From: DASZQY01 sp963843565
GTDB taxonomy: Bacteria; Pseudomonadota; Alphaproteobacteria; Rhizobiales; Kaistiaceae
DNA: 64,000 bases
Assembly: GCA_963843565.1 (NCBI GenBank)
Contig: CAWJKY010000003.1
Span: 2,852,001 to 2,916,000 of the forward strand
Direction of reading: 5' to 3'
The position numbers were made by a program, and so were the translations under genes. Positions 1-10,410 of the stretch are shown piece after piece. Each line of letters begins with the position of its first letter. Position 1 is the first letter of the stretch. The notes under the pieces were generated by a model. It made no database searches, was not told where the DNA came from, and saw only the letters and a program-made list of their open reading frames with translations.

Positions 1-52
1 GGCGGTGTTTGGGCGTATCGCGGCGGCGGTGCAGGAGCGGATGGCGGGGTAG
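1..52 (+). CDS. C-terminal end of a glycosyltransferase-like protein (cut by window edge)
   Basis: Only the last 16 codons are in the window; they read AVFGRIAAAVQERMAG and end at TAG 50-52. Almost the same ending recurs at 210-265, where more upstream sequence is present (STPWYPTMRLFRQ, then KDWAAVFARIAAAVQERM). Endings of this kind (a PWYP-x-MRLFRQ stretch followed by a short amphipathic helix) are typical of TPR-containing glycosyltransferase-like proteins in alphaproteobacteria. The assignment is by recall of the family and rests on few residues. It is followed directly by two strong hairpins. Confidence 0.45.
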   Translation, partial: AVFGRIAAAVQERMAG

Positions 53-65
53 TTGATCCCCTCCC

Positions 66-107
66 GATCCGCCTCCGGCGGATCGACCTCCCCTTTTCAA
101 GGGGAGG
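66..107. repeat. Two adjacent perfect hairpins, possible terminator and dispersed palindromic repeat
   Basis: The first hairpin is 66-84, with 8-bp arms GATCCGCC and GGCGGATC around TCC. The second is 87-107, with 9-bp arms CCTCCCCTT and AAGGGGAGG around TTC. They start 14 bases after the stop of the truncated gene and could end its transcription. Paired palindromes like this occur as dispersed intergenic repeats in many alphaproteobacteria. I saw no other copy in this window. Confidence 0.6.
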
Positions 108-120
108 GGAAAAGGTCAGT

Positions 121-265
121 GCCGGACTGGCGCTGGATGCTCGAGGGCGAATCCACGCCCTGGTACCCGACCATGCGGCTGTTCCGTCAGACAACCGCCA
201 AGGATTGGGCGGCGGTGTTCGCGCGGATCGCGGCGGCGGTGCAGGAGCGGATGGCGGGCGGCTGA
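121..265 (+). pseudogene. Duplicated 3' fragment of the glycosyltransferase-like gene
   Basis: This open stretch (PDWRWMLEGESTPWYPTMRLF onward) ends in the same residues as the gene that stops at 52, so the 3' end of that gene is present twice in tandem with the palindromic repeat between the copies. The reading frame can be opened at 53, but the residues encoded by the hairpin region are not protein-like and no ribosome binding site is evident. It is best read as a leftover of an unequal duplication. About 20 terminal codons are nearly identical between the copies. Confidence 0.55.
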
Positions 266-268
266 CGA

Positions 269-872
269 TTACTCGCTGGCCCGGTGGTACGACGCGACGA
301 TGACCCCGGTTTCGGTCGTCATTTCGTCGGCCAGCGTGAGGGTCAACGGGGTCGCACCGCTGTCGAAAAGGCGCCGGCCTTCGCCCAGAATCAGCGGGTG
401 AATCATCAGGACGATGTCGTCCACAAGATCGTGCGCCATGAGGGCCCGCAGCAGTGCGCCACTTCCGAACATCACGAGCGTCTTGTCGTGCTCTTTCTTG
501 AGGCGGGCGACAGCATCGGCGGCGTCGCGGTGAAGGAGGGTCGAATTCTCCCAGGGGAGGGCATAGGCGGCATCCCGCGAGGCGACGAACTTCTGCAGCA
601 CCGGTCAGCGCGTGGGTCATGGGGCTGTCAGGTTGTCGGGTGGGCCAGGCCTCGTAGAGGTCCTCGTAGGTGACTCGGCCCGCGAGCAGTGACCAGCCGC
701 CGGCCATGTGTCGGCCGATTGCCTGCTGCAGTTCCGGACCGGAGCGGGCGATCCCCCAACCGCCATGGCTGAAGCTGTCACGGGTGTCTTCGTCCGGGCG
801 CGCCGGTGCCTGATAGACGCCGTCGAGGGTGACGTGTTCGATGGCGACGACCTTGCAGGGTGTGGTGGTCAT
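269..872 (-). pseudogene. Dihydrofolate reductase-like (RibD C-terminal family) gene, frameshifted
   Basis: Reading leftward from ATG 872 the frame gives MTTTPCKVVAIEHVTLDGVY, then GGWSLLAGRVTYEDLYEAWP, the N-terminal half of the small DHFR/RibD-C family reductases. Around 610-600 the matching frame changes and the C-terminal half continues as LQKFVASRDAAY, then TLVMFGSGALLRAL, DDIVLMIHPLILGEGRRLF, ending at 269. Together the halves make one protein of about 200 residues, the normal size. The break is a single-frame change near ALTGVLQKF. It could be a true loss of function or a sequencing error. Confidence 0.7.
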
Positions 873-894
873 GGGCTCTCCTCTCTTCGGGAGA

Positions 895-2508
895 TCAGTG
901 CCGGAAGTGGCGCATGCCGGTGACGACCATGGCCATGCCGCGCTCGTCGGCGGCGGCGATGACTTCGCCGTCGCGGGTCGAGCCGCCGGGCTGGATGACC
1001 GCCGTGCAGCCCGCATCGGCCGCGGCGATCAGCCCGTCGGCGAACGGGAAGAACGCATCGGAGGCGCACACCGCGCCTTTGGCGAGCGATTCGGAAAGGC
1101 CGGCGGCCTTCGCGGCTTCCTCCGCCTTGCGGGCGGCGATCAGGGCGGAATCGACGCGGCTCATCTGGCCGGCGCCGATGCCCGAGGTGGCGCCGCCGCG
1201 GGCGTAGACGATGGCATTGGACTTCACGTACTTGGCGACCTTCCAGGCGAACATCAGGTCGGCGATCTCGGCCTCGGTGGGGGCGCGTTTGGTCACGACC
1301 TTGAGGTCGGCGGGCGCGGCCATGCCGGCGTCGCGGCCCTGTACCAGCAGGCCGCCGGCGACGGTGCGCACGGTCAGCGAGGCGGCGCGCGGATCAGGGA
1401 GGGCGCCCGCGACGAGGATGCGGAGGTTCTTCTTGGCGGACAGGATGGCGAGCGCCGCGTCGCTCGCCGCCGGCGCGATCACCACCTCGGTGAAGACCTT
1501 GACGATCTCGTTCGCCGCATCGGCGTCCAGTGGCCGGTTCAGCGCGACGATGCCGCCGAAGGCGGAGACCGGATCGCACCGGAACGCGTTGCGATAAGCT
1601 TCGGCCAGAGACGCGGCGACGGCGACGCCACAGGGATTGGCGTGCTTGACGATGGCGACGGCGGCCGCGCCGGCGGGATCGAACTCGGCGACCAGTTCGT
1701 ACGCCGCGTCGGTGTCGTTGATGTTGTTGAACGACAACTCCTTGCCGTTCAGCTGACGCGCCGTGGCGACGCCGGGGCGGGGCGCGCCGCCGACGTAGAG
1801 GGCGGCGCTCTGGTGCGGGTTCTCGCCGTAGCGGAGCGTCTGCGTGAGGGTGCCGGCGAAGCTCCGCCACTTCGGGGCGGCCTCACCCACGGCATCCGCG
1901 AACCAGCCGGAGATGGCGGCGTCATAGGCGGCGGTGCGCGCGTAGGCCTTGGCGGCGAGGCGGCGGCGGAGGGCGAGCGTCGTGCCGCCGCCGGATTCCA
2001 GCGCGGCCAGAACCTCGGCGTAATCGGCCGGATCGACGATGACCGTGACGTACCCGTGGTTCTTGGCGGCGGCACGGATCATGGCGGGGCCGCCGATGTC
2101 GATGTTCTCGACGATGGTGCGCTCGTCGGCGCCGGAGGCGACGGTGTCCTCGAACGGGTAGAGGTTGGAGACGAGAAGATCGATCCCGCCGATGCCGTGG
2201 GCTCTCATGGCCTCGGCGTGGCCGGGATCGTCGCGCACGCCAAGCAGCCCGCCATGGATCGCCGGGTGGAGGGTCTTGACGCGGCCGTCCATGATCTCCG
2301 GAAAGCCGGTGACCTCGGAGACGTCGCGGGCCGGCACGCCGGCCGCTTCGAGCGCCGCGCGGGTCTTGCCGGTCGAGACGATCGCGACGCCGTGGGCGGA
2401 AAGCACCCGGGCGAAATCGACCATGCCGGCCTTGTCGTAAACGGAAATCAGCGCCCGGCGCACGGACACGTGGTCGGGCAGCGGCGTCGAAGCCGGTTTG
2501 ATCGTCAT
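895..2508 (-). CDS. purH: Bifunctional AICAR formyltransferase / IMP cyclohydrolase
   Basis: This 537-residue cytosolic enzyme catalyses the last two steps of de novo purine synthesis, formylating AICAR with 10-formyl-THF and closing the ring to IMP. The length is normal for PurH. The N-terminal MGS-like cyclohydrolase domain is seen in RRALISVYDKAGMVDFARVL and GRVKTLHPAIHGGLL (about residues 18-80). The C-terminal transformylase part has LRYGENPHQSAALY, NDTDAAYELV and KHANPCGVAVA. It starts 13 bases after the heparinase-family gene stop, which suggests cotranscription in the order rsmB, heparinase, purH. Nothing looks damaged. Confidence 0.97.
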   Translation of the reverse strand: MTIKPASTPLPDHVSVRRALISVYDKAGMVDFARVLSAHGVAIVSTGKTRAALEAAGVPARDVSEVTGFPEIMDGRVKTLHPAIHGGLLGVRDDPGHAEAMRAHGIGGIDLLVSNLYPFEDTVASGADERTIVENIDIGGPAMIRAAAKNHGYVTVIVDPADYAEVLAALESGGGTTLALRRRLAAKAYARTAAYDAAISGWFADAVGEAAPKWRSFAGTLTQTLRYGENPHQSAALYVGGAPRPGVATARQLNGKELSFNNINDTDAAYELVAEFDPAGAAAVAIVKHANPCGVAVAASLAEAYRNAFRCDPVSAFGGIVALNRPLDADAANEIVKVFTEVVIAPAASDAALAILSAKKNLRILVAGALPDPRAASLTVRTVAGGLLVQGRDAGMAAPADLKVVTKRAPTEAEIADLMFAWKVAKYVKSNAIVYARGGATSGIGAGQMSRVDSALIAARKAEEAAKAAGLSESLAKGAVCASDAFFPFADGLIAAADAGCTAVIQPGGSTRDGEVIAAADERGMAMVVTGMRHFRH

Positions 2509-2521
2509 GCGTTTCCTTCGT

Positions 2522-4282
2522 TCAGCTCCTGGTCGCCAGTTCCCGGTCGCCGGCCGCTTCCTGGCGCGGGCGGCGTCCGCCGACGGCGGTGCGGTGCAGG
2601 TGCCAGTTGACGTGCGCGGCCTGCTGGACGCGACCGTAGATGACCACCTGTTCGGTGGCGCGATTGCCGCGCCGGTCGGAGAGCATGATGCTCTCCTCGA
2701 TGACGACCTCGGGGCCGTCGGTCTCGAATTCCCAGCTCTCGCCGTCGGGCAACACCATCGCCACCGCGTGGCCGCCTTCGGCGACGCTCGCCTTCACGTC
2801 GGGATGGAGATGGAAGCGGATGGCGAAAAAGTCCTTGCCGCCCTTGTTGGCGGGGCCGCCGGACGGGCTGGTGAAGGAATCGACGCCCTCCAGCCGGTCG
2901 CCGGACTGCGACAGGGTGACCTCGCGGCGATGCAGGATGCGGTAGCGCTCGACGTAGCCGTTGTGGCCGAGGGACAGGACGGTGGCGCCGTGGGCGTCGC
3001 CGCGCTGGACGGCGACCCGGGTCGGCCCGCGTACGATCGCCTCGCCGAGCACCTCGCCGACGGTGCCGCGGGCGAGGCGGCACGACGAGGTGTCGTTGAG
3101 GGTGGCGGTGGAGTGGGCGACGGTGGTGCGGGCAAGACGGCGCAGCGACGTGGCGTTGGGGCGCGGCACGCCGCAGTTCACGATCAGCCGCTGGCGGCCG
3201 ATGCTCATCTCGAACGACAGACAGCCGGCGTGGGCGTTGAGGCTGTGCTCGACGGGCGGCGGCGCGCCGGTATCGACAAGGACGACCGTGGAGCCGGCCT
3301 CGATGCGCTGGTAGCCGGAATGCGGCGCGTTGTCGGGGAGCGCGGCGCGGGTATCGTCGTAGGCGAGCACGGTGGCGAGCTGTTCGGTGGCGGTGTCGCC
3401 GACGCCGTTGAAGTGGCCGAAGGCGCCGTCTCCGAGACGGAAGAAGCGCAGCATCGGCATCATGCGGTCGATGGCGGAAACGAGGATGCGCGACGGTGCG
3501 ACGTTGCGGGCGGTGAAGGCCTGGCGGAGCGGCAAGAGGTCGATCAACGCCTCCAGGATGGCGGCCGGGTTGCGGCTGATGTGACCGCCGTCAGGCAGGA
3601 TCTGGGAGACCAGTTCGTGGTCGAGGCGCCTCGCCGCCTGCTTCAGGAAGCGCGGCTGGTCGGGAAGCGACAGGGCGACGGCGGCGAGCGCCATCATGAC
3701 GCGCAGGCGCGGCAGGCCGGGGGCGCCGTCGTAGGCGACGCGGCGGAGATAGCGGACCTGACGGGTCAGCGACTTGATGAAGCGGCGGTAGAACGGAAAA
3801 TCGCATCCGTCGAGGACGAGAGGCGCCTGCGACAGCCAGGCCATCAGGCGGCGAGCGACGACCTCCGGGTCCCAGGCGACGCGGTCGCGGCGCGAAGAGT
3901 ACTTGATCCATTCCTGGACGAGGCTGCGCGCATTGGAACGCGACAAGGCCATGTCGGAGGCGCGCAGGTGCCGGAGCCAGCCGAAGGAATGGAGCTGGCG
4001 GGCCCACTCCTCGCTCGGCGGCACCGCGTCGAAGACGGAAAAGCCGGACACGTCGACGCCGTCGCCGTTGAACACCCAGCGGCCGGCGTAGATGTCGAGG
4101 GCGGCGGTGGGATCGGCGGTCCGCAGGTCGATCGGCGCGATCAGCAGCCGGTCGGGCAAGGCGCCGGCGTAGCGCCATCGATAGAGGACGCTGCGGTGAA
4201 AGCGGAAGGCGAGCGAGCGGCCGATGGCGCCGACGGCGAATCCAACCTGCCGACCCGGACCGGACCCTGATCCGATCGCCAT
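2522..4282 (-). CDS. Heparinase II/III family protein
   Basis: This 586-residue protein belongs to the heparinase II/III-like polysaccharide lyase family and is commonly found between rsmB and purH in Rhizobiales. The N-terminal half is an alpha-helical toroid (for example WARQLHSFGWLRHLRASD and PDGGHISRNPAAILEALIDL). The C-terminal half is the beta-sandwich (AHAGCLSFEMSIGRQRLIVN, GHNGYVERYRILHRREVTL, FFAIRFHLHPDVK). Start ATG 4282 was chosen because it opens just before the conserved region; the frame stays open upstream only as the shadow of rsmB. The natural substrate is unknown; a role in envelope or exopolysaccharide turnover is an inference. Confidence 0.88.
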   Translation of the reverse strand: MAIGSGSGPGRQVGFAVGAIGRSLAFRFHRSVLYRWRYAGALPDRLLIAPIDLRTADPTAALDIYAGRWVFNGDGVDVSGFSVFDAVPPSEEWARQLHSFGWLRHLRASDMALSRSNARSLVQEWIKYSSRRDRVAWDPEVVARRLMAWLSQAPLVLDGCDFPFYRRFIKSLTRQVRYLRRVAYDGAPGLPRLRVMMALAAVALSLPDQPRFLKQAARRLDHELVSQILPDGGHISRNPAAILEALIDLLPLRQAFTARNVAPSRILVSAIDRMMPMLRFFRLGDGAFGHFNGVGDTATEQLATVLAYDDTRAALPDNAPHSGYQRIEAGSTVVLVDTGAPPPVEHSLNAHAGCLSFEMSIGRQRLIVNCGVPRPNATSLRRLARTTVAHSTATLNDTSSCRLARGTVGEVLGEAIVRGPTRVAVQRGDAHGATVLSLGHNGYVERYRILHRREVTLSQSGDRLEGVDSFTSPSGGPANKGGKDFFAIRFHLHPDVKASVAEGGHAVAMVLPDGESWEFETDGPEVVIEESIMLSDRRGNRATEQVVIYGRVQQAAHVNWHLHRTAVGGRRPRQEAAGDRELATRS

Positions 4283-4413
4283 CGCGCTCAAGCTCCTGAT
4301 ACTGCGCGGGTACGCAAGAAAACCCCGAATCGAGTGGCGGACTATCGCCCTATTGGCAAGCGCGGGCAAACCCGGCCGCCCCGGCGGCGTCCGGTGCGGT
4401 GGTCGCCCGACAA

Positions 4414-5805
4414 TCAGGCCCTTTTTAGCCGCATGGCGAAGAAACCGTCGAGCCCGGAAAGACGGGGGCTCGCCTGCGGCAAATGGCAGGGCAGGGTGCG
4501 GAGCGTGCCGTTGCGGGCGACGACTTCGGTGAGGCCGCCGACCTCGGAGGAATCGATGGGGACGAGGGAGACCGGAAGGGTGGCAAGGGCCGCGGCGAGA
4601 TGATCCTCGCCCTCTTCCTTTTCCAGCGAGCAAGTACAGTAGACGAGGACGCCACCGGGCTTCAGCAGGTCGACGGCGCGGGCGATCATCCTGGCCTGCA
4701 GCACCGCAAGCGGGGCGATGTCGCTGGCGCGCTTCAGCCACGCCACGTCGGGGTGGCGGCGGATGGTGCCGGTGGCCGTGCAGGGCGCGTCGAGGAGAAC
4801 GGCGTCGAAAAGACCTTGTGCATTCCCGTTCCGGCCTTCGGCCGTCCTCGCCTCTTGGGGCCGCCACTCGAGGATGTCGGCGACGACGGTCTCGGCGGAC
4901 AGGTTCAGCCGGTCGAGGTTGGCCGCAAGGCGGACCATGCGCTCGGCGGAGGTATCGACGGCGGTGACGCGCGCGCCGGCGGCGGCGAGTTCGGCGGTCT
5001 TGCCGCCGGGGGCGGCGCAAAGATCGGCGACGCGTTTGCCGGCGACGTCGCCGAGCAGCCGGGCGGGAAGCGCGGCGGCGGCATCCTGCACCCACCATTG
5101 CCCGTCGGCATAGCCGGGAAGCGCCTCGACCGGGCCGGCCGGAACGAGGCGTACGCCGCCTGCGGGCAGAACGATGCCGTCGAGGTCTTTCGCCCAGGTT
5201 TCGGGATCGCTCCTGACCGACACGTCGAGGCTTGGTTCGACGCGGTGGGCGGCGGCGATCCTCTCGGCGGTGGTCTGGCCGTATGTCGCGCACCAGCGCG
5301 CCCATAGCCAGGCGGGGGTGTCGCTGCCGGGGGTATCGGCGGCGGCGATGAGTTCGTCGCGCTGGCGCGCGATGCGGCGCAACACCGCGTTGGCGAGGCC
5401 CTTGAAGTGGCGGGCGTCGCGATCGGCGGCGATCTCGTCGACGGCGACGGAGACCGCGGCGTGATCGGCGGTTTCCATGAAGAGGATCTGGGCGGCGGCG
5501 ACTTCGAGGACACGCATGAAGGCGCCGGCACGGGGCGGGCGCCTGGCGATCAGGGAGGCGAGGATCGCGTCGATGGTGCCGTGGCGGCGGAGCGCCACGC
5601 CGACGATGGCGCGCGCGAACGCCTTGTCGCGGGGCGCGAGCGCCGCGAAGGCGGCGTCCGCGTCAAGGGCGGCATCGAGGGGACGATGGGAATCGAGCAC
5701 CGCGGAGAGCAGCGCCGCGGCGATGGCGCGCACCGCCTGACCGGGACGCGGCCCGGCGGGGGGCGGTCTGGGAGCGGTGCGCTTGGGAAACGGCCGGCCT
5801 TTCAT
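4414..5805 (-). CDS. rsmB: 16S rRNA m5C967-type methyltransferase, RsmB/NOP family
   Basis: This 463-residue protein has the RsmB layout. The first about 150 residues form an NusB-like RNA-binding domain (LDADAAFAALAPRDKAFARA, AVSVAVDEIA). The rest is a class I SAM methyltransferase with motif I VADLCAAPGGKTAELAAAGA, the DAPCTATGTIRRHPD motif IV and the catalytic cysteine in YCTCSLEKEEGEDH. It uses SAM to methylate a cytosine of 16S rRNA. Symbol rsmB is given by family; the target cytosine is not provable here. It lies 131 bases upstream of the heparinase-family gene on the same strand and is probably first in that operon. Confidence 0.92.
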   Translation of the reverse strand: MKGRPFPKRTAPRPPPAGPRPGQAVRAIAAALLSAVLDSHRPLDAALDADAAFAALAPRDKAFARAIVGVALRRHGTIDAILASLIARRPPRAGAFMRVLEVAAAQILFMETADHAAVSVAVDEIAADRDARHFKGLANAVLRRIARQRDELIAAADTPGSDTPAWLWARWCATYGQTTAERIAAAHRVEPSLDVSVRSDPETWAKDLDGIVLPAGGVRLVPAGPVEALPGYADGQWWVQDAAAALPARLLGDVAGKRVADLCAAPGGKTAELAAAGARVTAVDTSAERMVRLAANLDRLNLSAETVVADILEWRPQEARTAEGRNGNAQGLFDAVLLDAPCTATGTIRRHPDVAWLKRASDIAPLAVLQARMIARAVDLLKPGGVLVYCTCSLEKEEGEDHLAAALATLPVSLVPIDSSEVGGLTEVVARNGTLRTLPCHLPQASPRLSGLDGFFAMRLKRA

Positions 5806-5856
5806 GGCCGACGGGCATAGCAGGAACCGGCGCCCCGTTCAGGGGCGAAGTGACGC

Positions 5857-6792
5857 TCAGCCCCAGGGCCCGCGCGCCCGGCTGGTGCCGACCCGCGGCA
5901 CCGCGACGGGACGGCGCGGCGCGGCGGCGGGCTCCTCGTCGGCATCCGTCCTCTCGCCGGCCATGGCGAGCAGGGCGGCGATGCGGTTCTCGGTGGCGGG
6001 GTGGGTCGAGAACAGGCTGTCGACACCGCCGCCGTGCAGGGGATTGACGATGAACAGGTGGGCGGCGGCCGGGTTGCGCTCGGCCGGCGCGTTGGGGATG
6101 CGCGGGGCAAGAGTGGAAATCTTGGCAAGCGCCGAGGCAAGGGCACGCGGCCGGCCGCTGATTTCGGCGCCGGCGCGGTCGGCCTCGTATTCGCGGGTGC
6201 GGCTGACGGCCATCTGCACCAGCATGGCGGCGAGCGGCGCGACCAGGGCCGCGACGAGAAGGCCGACGATGCCGAGGGGGCCGTTGTTGTTGCGACCGCC
6301 GCCGAAGAAGAAGGCGAAATTGGCGAGCATGCCGACGGCACCGGCAAGCGTTGCGGTGACGGTCATGGTGAGGGTGTCGCGGTTGCGGACGTGGCCGAGC
6401 TCATGGGCCATGACGCCGGCGATTTCGTCGTGGGTCAGGCGGGCGAGGAGGCCGGTGGTGGCGCAGACGGCGGCGTGTTCCGGGTCGCGGCCGGTGGCGA
6501 AGGCGTTGGGCTGCGGCGTGTCGGCGACATAGACGCGCGGCATGGGCAGGCGGGCGCGGGCGGCGAGGTCGCGGACGATGCCGTAGAACTCCGGCGCGCT
6601 CGCCTCATCGACTTCACGGGCGCGGTTCATGGAGAGCGCGATCTTGTCGGCGTTCCAGTAGGCGGCGAGGTTCATGCCGGCGGCGACGACGATGGCGAAA
6701 ACGGCGCCGGCCGCTCCGCCGATCAGGAAGCCGACGGCCATGAAGAGCGCGGTCAGCGCGGCCAGAAGCAGCCCGGTGCGGATGGTGTTCAT
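5857..6792 (-). CDS. htpX: Membrane zinc metalloprotease HtpX
   Basis: A 311-residue M48 family integral membrane protease that degrades misfolded membrane proteins. Residues 1-45 form two hydrophobic segments (LLLAALTALFMAVGFLIGG and AVFAIVVAAGMNLAAY). The zinc site HELGH is at 130-134, and the further ligand is in REYEADRAGAEIS. A second hydrophobic pair follows the active site (MTVTATLAGAVGMLANFAFF, IVGLLVAALVAPLAAMLVQ). ATG 6792 is chosen because MNTIRTGLLL is the standard HtpX N-terminus. It is transcribed away from the nuclease gene across a 206-bp region with two palindromes. Confidence 0.93.
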   Translation of the reverse strand: MNTIRTGLLLAALTALFMAVGFLIGGAAGAVFAIVVAAGMNLAAYWNADKIALSMNRAREVDEASAPEFYGIVRDLAARARLPMPRVYVADTPQPNAFATGRDPEHAAVCATTGLLARLTHDEIAGVMAHELGHVRNRDTLTMTVTATLAGAVGMLANFAFFFGGGRNNNGPLGIVGLLVAALVAPLAAMLVQMAVSRTREYEADRAGAEISGRPRALASALAKISTLAPRIPNAPAERNPAAAHLFIVNPLHGGGVDSLFSTHPATENRIAALLAMAGERTDADEEPAAAPRRPVAVPRVGTSRARGPWG

Positions 6793-6934
6793 CTTGCCCT
6801 GCCGTGGTTCCTCGTGCGGCCCGGTTGCCCGGGTCCGATCGAGGAGATGGGTGGCGGGAATTCGCCCGGCAAGCCGGAACCCCGCAACCCGCGAATGAAT
6901 TCGCCGTAATCGCCTCCCTTCATGCGTGTATATT

Positions 6935-6975
6935 GATTCTGGAATCGCGCTATGGGTGTGTTCACCTTTCGTGAA
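6935..6975. promoter_or_regulatory. Two palindromes in the htpX / nuclease divergent promoter region
   Basis: GATTC-TG-GAATC (6935-6946) and TTCAC-CTTTC-GTGAA (6961-6975) lie between the divergent starts at 6792 and 6999. The stretch after the second palindrome is AT-rich (aatatattcctaatat), unlike its GC-rich surroundings, and is a plausible -10 region for the nuclease gene. They look like operator half-site pairs. No known regulator consensus was recognised; the alphaproteobacterial LexA pattern GTTC-N7-GTTC is not met. Confidence 0.4.
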
Positions 6976-6998
6976 TATATTCCTAATATCGTGTCCGG

Positions 6999-7472
6999 AT
7001 GACCACTCGAATCGCCGCCTTCGCCATCGTCCTTGCCACCTGCGCCGGCGCGGGCGTTGTCGCAACGGGCGGCGGCGCGATCGCCGCGGAGCACATCGCC
7101 GGGCCGGTGCCGGCCGCGGTCGAGCGGGTCATCGACGGCGACACGCTGGTGGTGAGCGCCCATATCTGGCCGGGACTGGCCATGCGGACCAACGTGCGGG
7201 TGCGCGGGATCGACACGCCCGAGGTGCATCGGCCGAAGTGCGCGTCGGAAAAGGAAATGGGGCTCCAGGCGACGGGGACGCTCAACATGCTGGTCGGCGA
7301 CGAGGTGGTGCTCACCGACATCGCGAACGACAAATACGGCGGCCGGGTCGACGCGGTGGTCACCACGGCGGACGGCCGCGACGTCGCCGCGGCGATGCTG
7401 GCGAGCGGGTTGGCGCGGCCCTACGACGGCGCGACGCGCGGCGACTGGTGCGCGACGGGCAGCATCAGATAG
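6999..7472 (+). CDS. Secreted thermonuclease (SNase-like) family protein
   Basis: This 157-residue protein starts with a signal-peptide-like segment (residues 1-31, TTRIAAFAIVLATCAGAG to GAIAA) and then an SNase-like OB-fold: VERVIDGDTLVV, RVRGIDTPEVHRPKC and DKYGGRVDAVV. These hold the equivalents of the calcium-binding aspartate and the catalytic Arg, Glu and Arg of staphylococcal nuclease. The ending ASGLARPYDGATRGDWC is typical of the alphaproteobacterial branch. It should act in the periplasm or outside the cell on DNA or RNA; that is inference from the family. Confidence 0.87.
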   Translation: MTTRIAAFAIVLATCAGAGVVATGGGAIAAEHIAGPVPAAVERVIDGDTLVVSAHIWPGLAMRTNVRVRGIDTPEVHRPKCASEKEMGLQATGTLNMLVGDEVVLTDIANDKYGGRVDAVVTTADGRDVAAAMLASGLARPYDGATRGDWCATGSIR

Positions 7473-7534
7473 CCATCCGCCCGATTCGTGCCGGAACGCC
7501 CGGCTTTTCCTGCTATCCTCAAGCGCGAGTTGGT

Positions 7535-8332
7535 ATGCGGGGAGTGCAGGCTTTGGCCGATACGCAGGCGGATCAAGACAGCGGCGCCAGGCAGACGGGG
7601 GCGCATGGCCGGTTCGTTGAAGACTACCGGCAGCTGGTCGACGATCTGATCGCCAGCAAGCCGATCGACGAGGCGATGACCGCCGCGATCGGCGGCCAGG
7701 ACGGTTTCGGCGACCTCGAGCTGGCGATCCTCGACACGTACGGGCTGGCAGAGGACAGCTACGTGATCGACGCGGGCTGCGGATCGGGGAGGCTGACACG
7801 GCGCCTCGCCAAGCTGCCGAAGCTTCGCTACCTCGGCACCGACGTGAACGACAAGCTGCTCTACTACGCGCAGATGACGGCCAAGCGCAGCGACTTCCGC
7901 TACGCGCTGGTCGACTCGACGCGCATCCCCGAAGAGGACGGGCGGGCCGATTTCGTCGCGTTCTTCTCGGTCGGCACGCACATGATGAACGAGGAATTCT
8001 ACCTCTACCTCATTGATGCGAAGCGGGTTCTGAAGCCGGGCGGGCGGATCGTGTTCTCGTTCCTCGACATACGCACGCCATCGGGCAAGCATGTGCTCGA
8101 ACAGACCGCCGAGGTGGTCGGCGCCGGCCAGCGGCCGGTCCATCTCAACGTGTTCATGGGGCGCGACGACCTGCCGACGTGGGCCGACCTGCTCGGCATG
8201 GACCTCATCGATGTCGTGCCCGGCGATGCGCCGGCGTTCAACACCACCGACGAGATCGCCAAGGTGATCGGACGGCACTTCTTCGGCCAGGCGCTCGGCC
8301 AGTCGGTCGCCGTGCTGGAGAAGGCGGGCTGA
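7535..8332 (+). CDS. Class I SAM-dependent methyltransferase
   Basis: About 265 residues, with the SAM-binding motif VIDAGCGSGRLTRRLA, a second acidic loop LGTDVNDKLLYY and a post-motif RVLKPGGRIVFSFLDIRT. The substrate is not recognisable; proteins like this modify small molecules or sugars. Two starts are possible: ATG 7535 or TTG 7553, the latter 8 bases after GGGGAG, a better ribosome binding site. The stop codon forms the loop of a perfect hairpin shared with the convergent acs gene. Confidence 0.8.
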   Translation: MRGVQALADTQADQDSGARQTGAHGRFVEDYRQLVDDLIASKPIDEAMTAAIGGQDGFGDLELAILDTYGLAEDSYVIDAGCGSGRLTRRLAKLPKLRYLGTDVNDKLLYYAQMTAKRSDFRYALVDSTRIPEEDGRADFVAFFSVGTHMMNEEFYLYLIDAKRVLKPGGRIVFSFLDIRTPSGKHVLEQTAEVVGAGQRPVHLNVFMGRDDLPTWADLLGMDLIDVVPGDAPAFNTTDEIAKVIGRHFFGQALGQSVAVLEKAG

Positions 8333-8341
8333 GCCCGCCTT
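8321..8341. terminator. Hairpin between the convergent methyltransferase and acs genes
   Basis: Perfect 9-bp arms AAGGCGGGC and GCCCGCCTT flank TGA, which is the stop codon of the methyltransferase gene at 8330-8332. The acs stop is five bases beyond. The symmetric placement and short flanking T/A runs fit a bidirectional terminator. Confidence 0.65.
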
Positions 8342-8345
8342 CCGC

Positions 8346-10301
<1,956 letters not shown>

Positions 10302-10410
10302 TTCCTCCCAAGGACCGGCGCCCGGTCTCCCTCGGACGCTTCCCTGTTAAATGCGGGCAAGGGCGAAAGTTCAAGCCCCGCAACGCGGGGCGGCGCGGCA
10401 TCCCGGCCGG

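Noticed and set aside
829..2610. 593-codon open frame on the plus strand
   Set aside because: It lies wholly opposite purH, is Gly/Arg/Asp-rich and has no family features; a GC-rich shadow frame.
2498..4270. 590-codon plus-strand frame
   Set aside because: Shadow of the heparinase family gene, with the same low-complexity composition.
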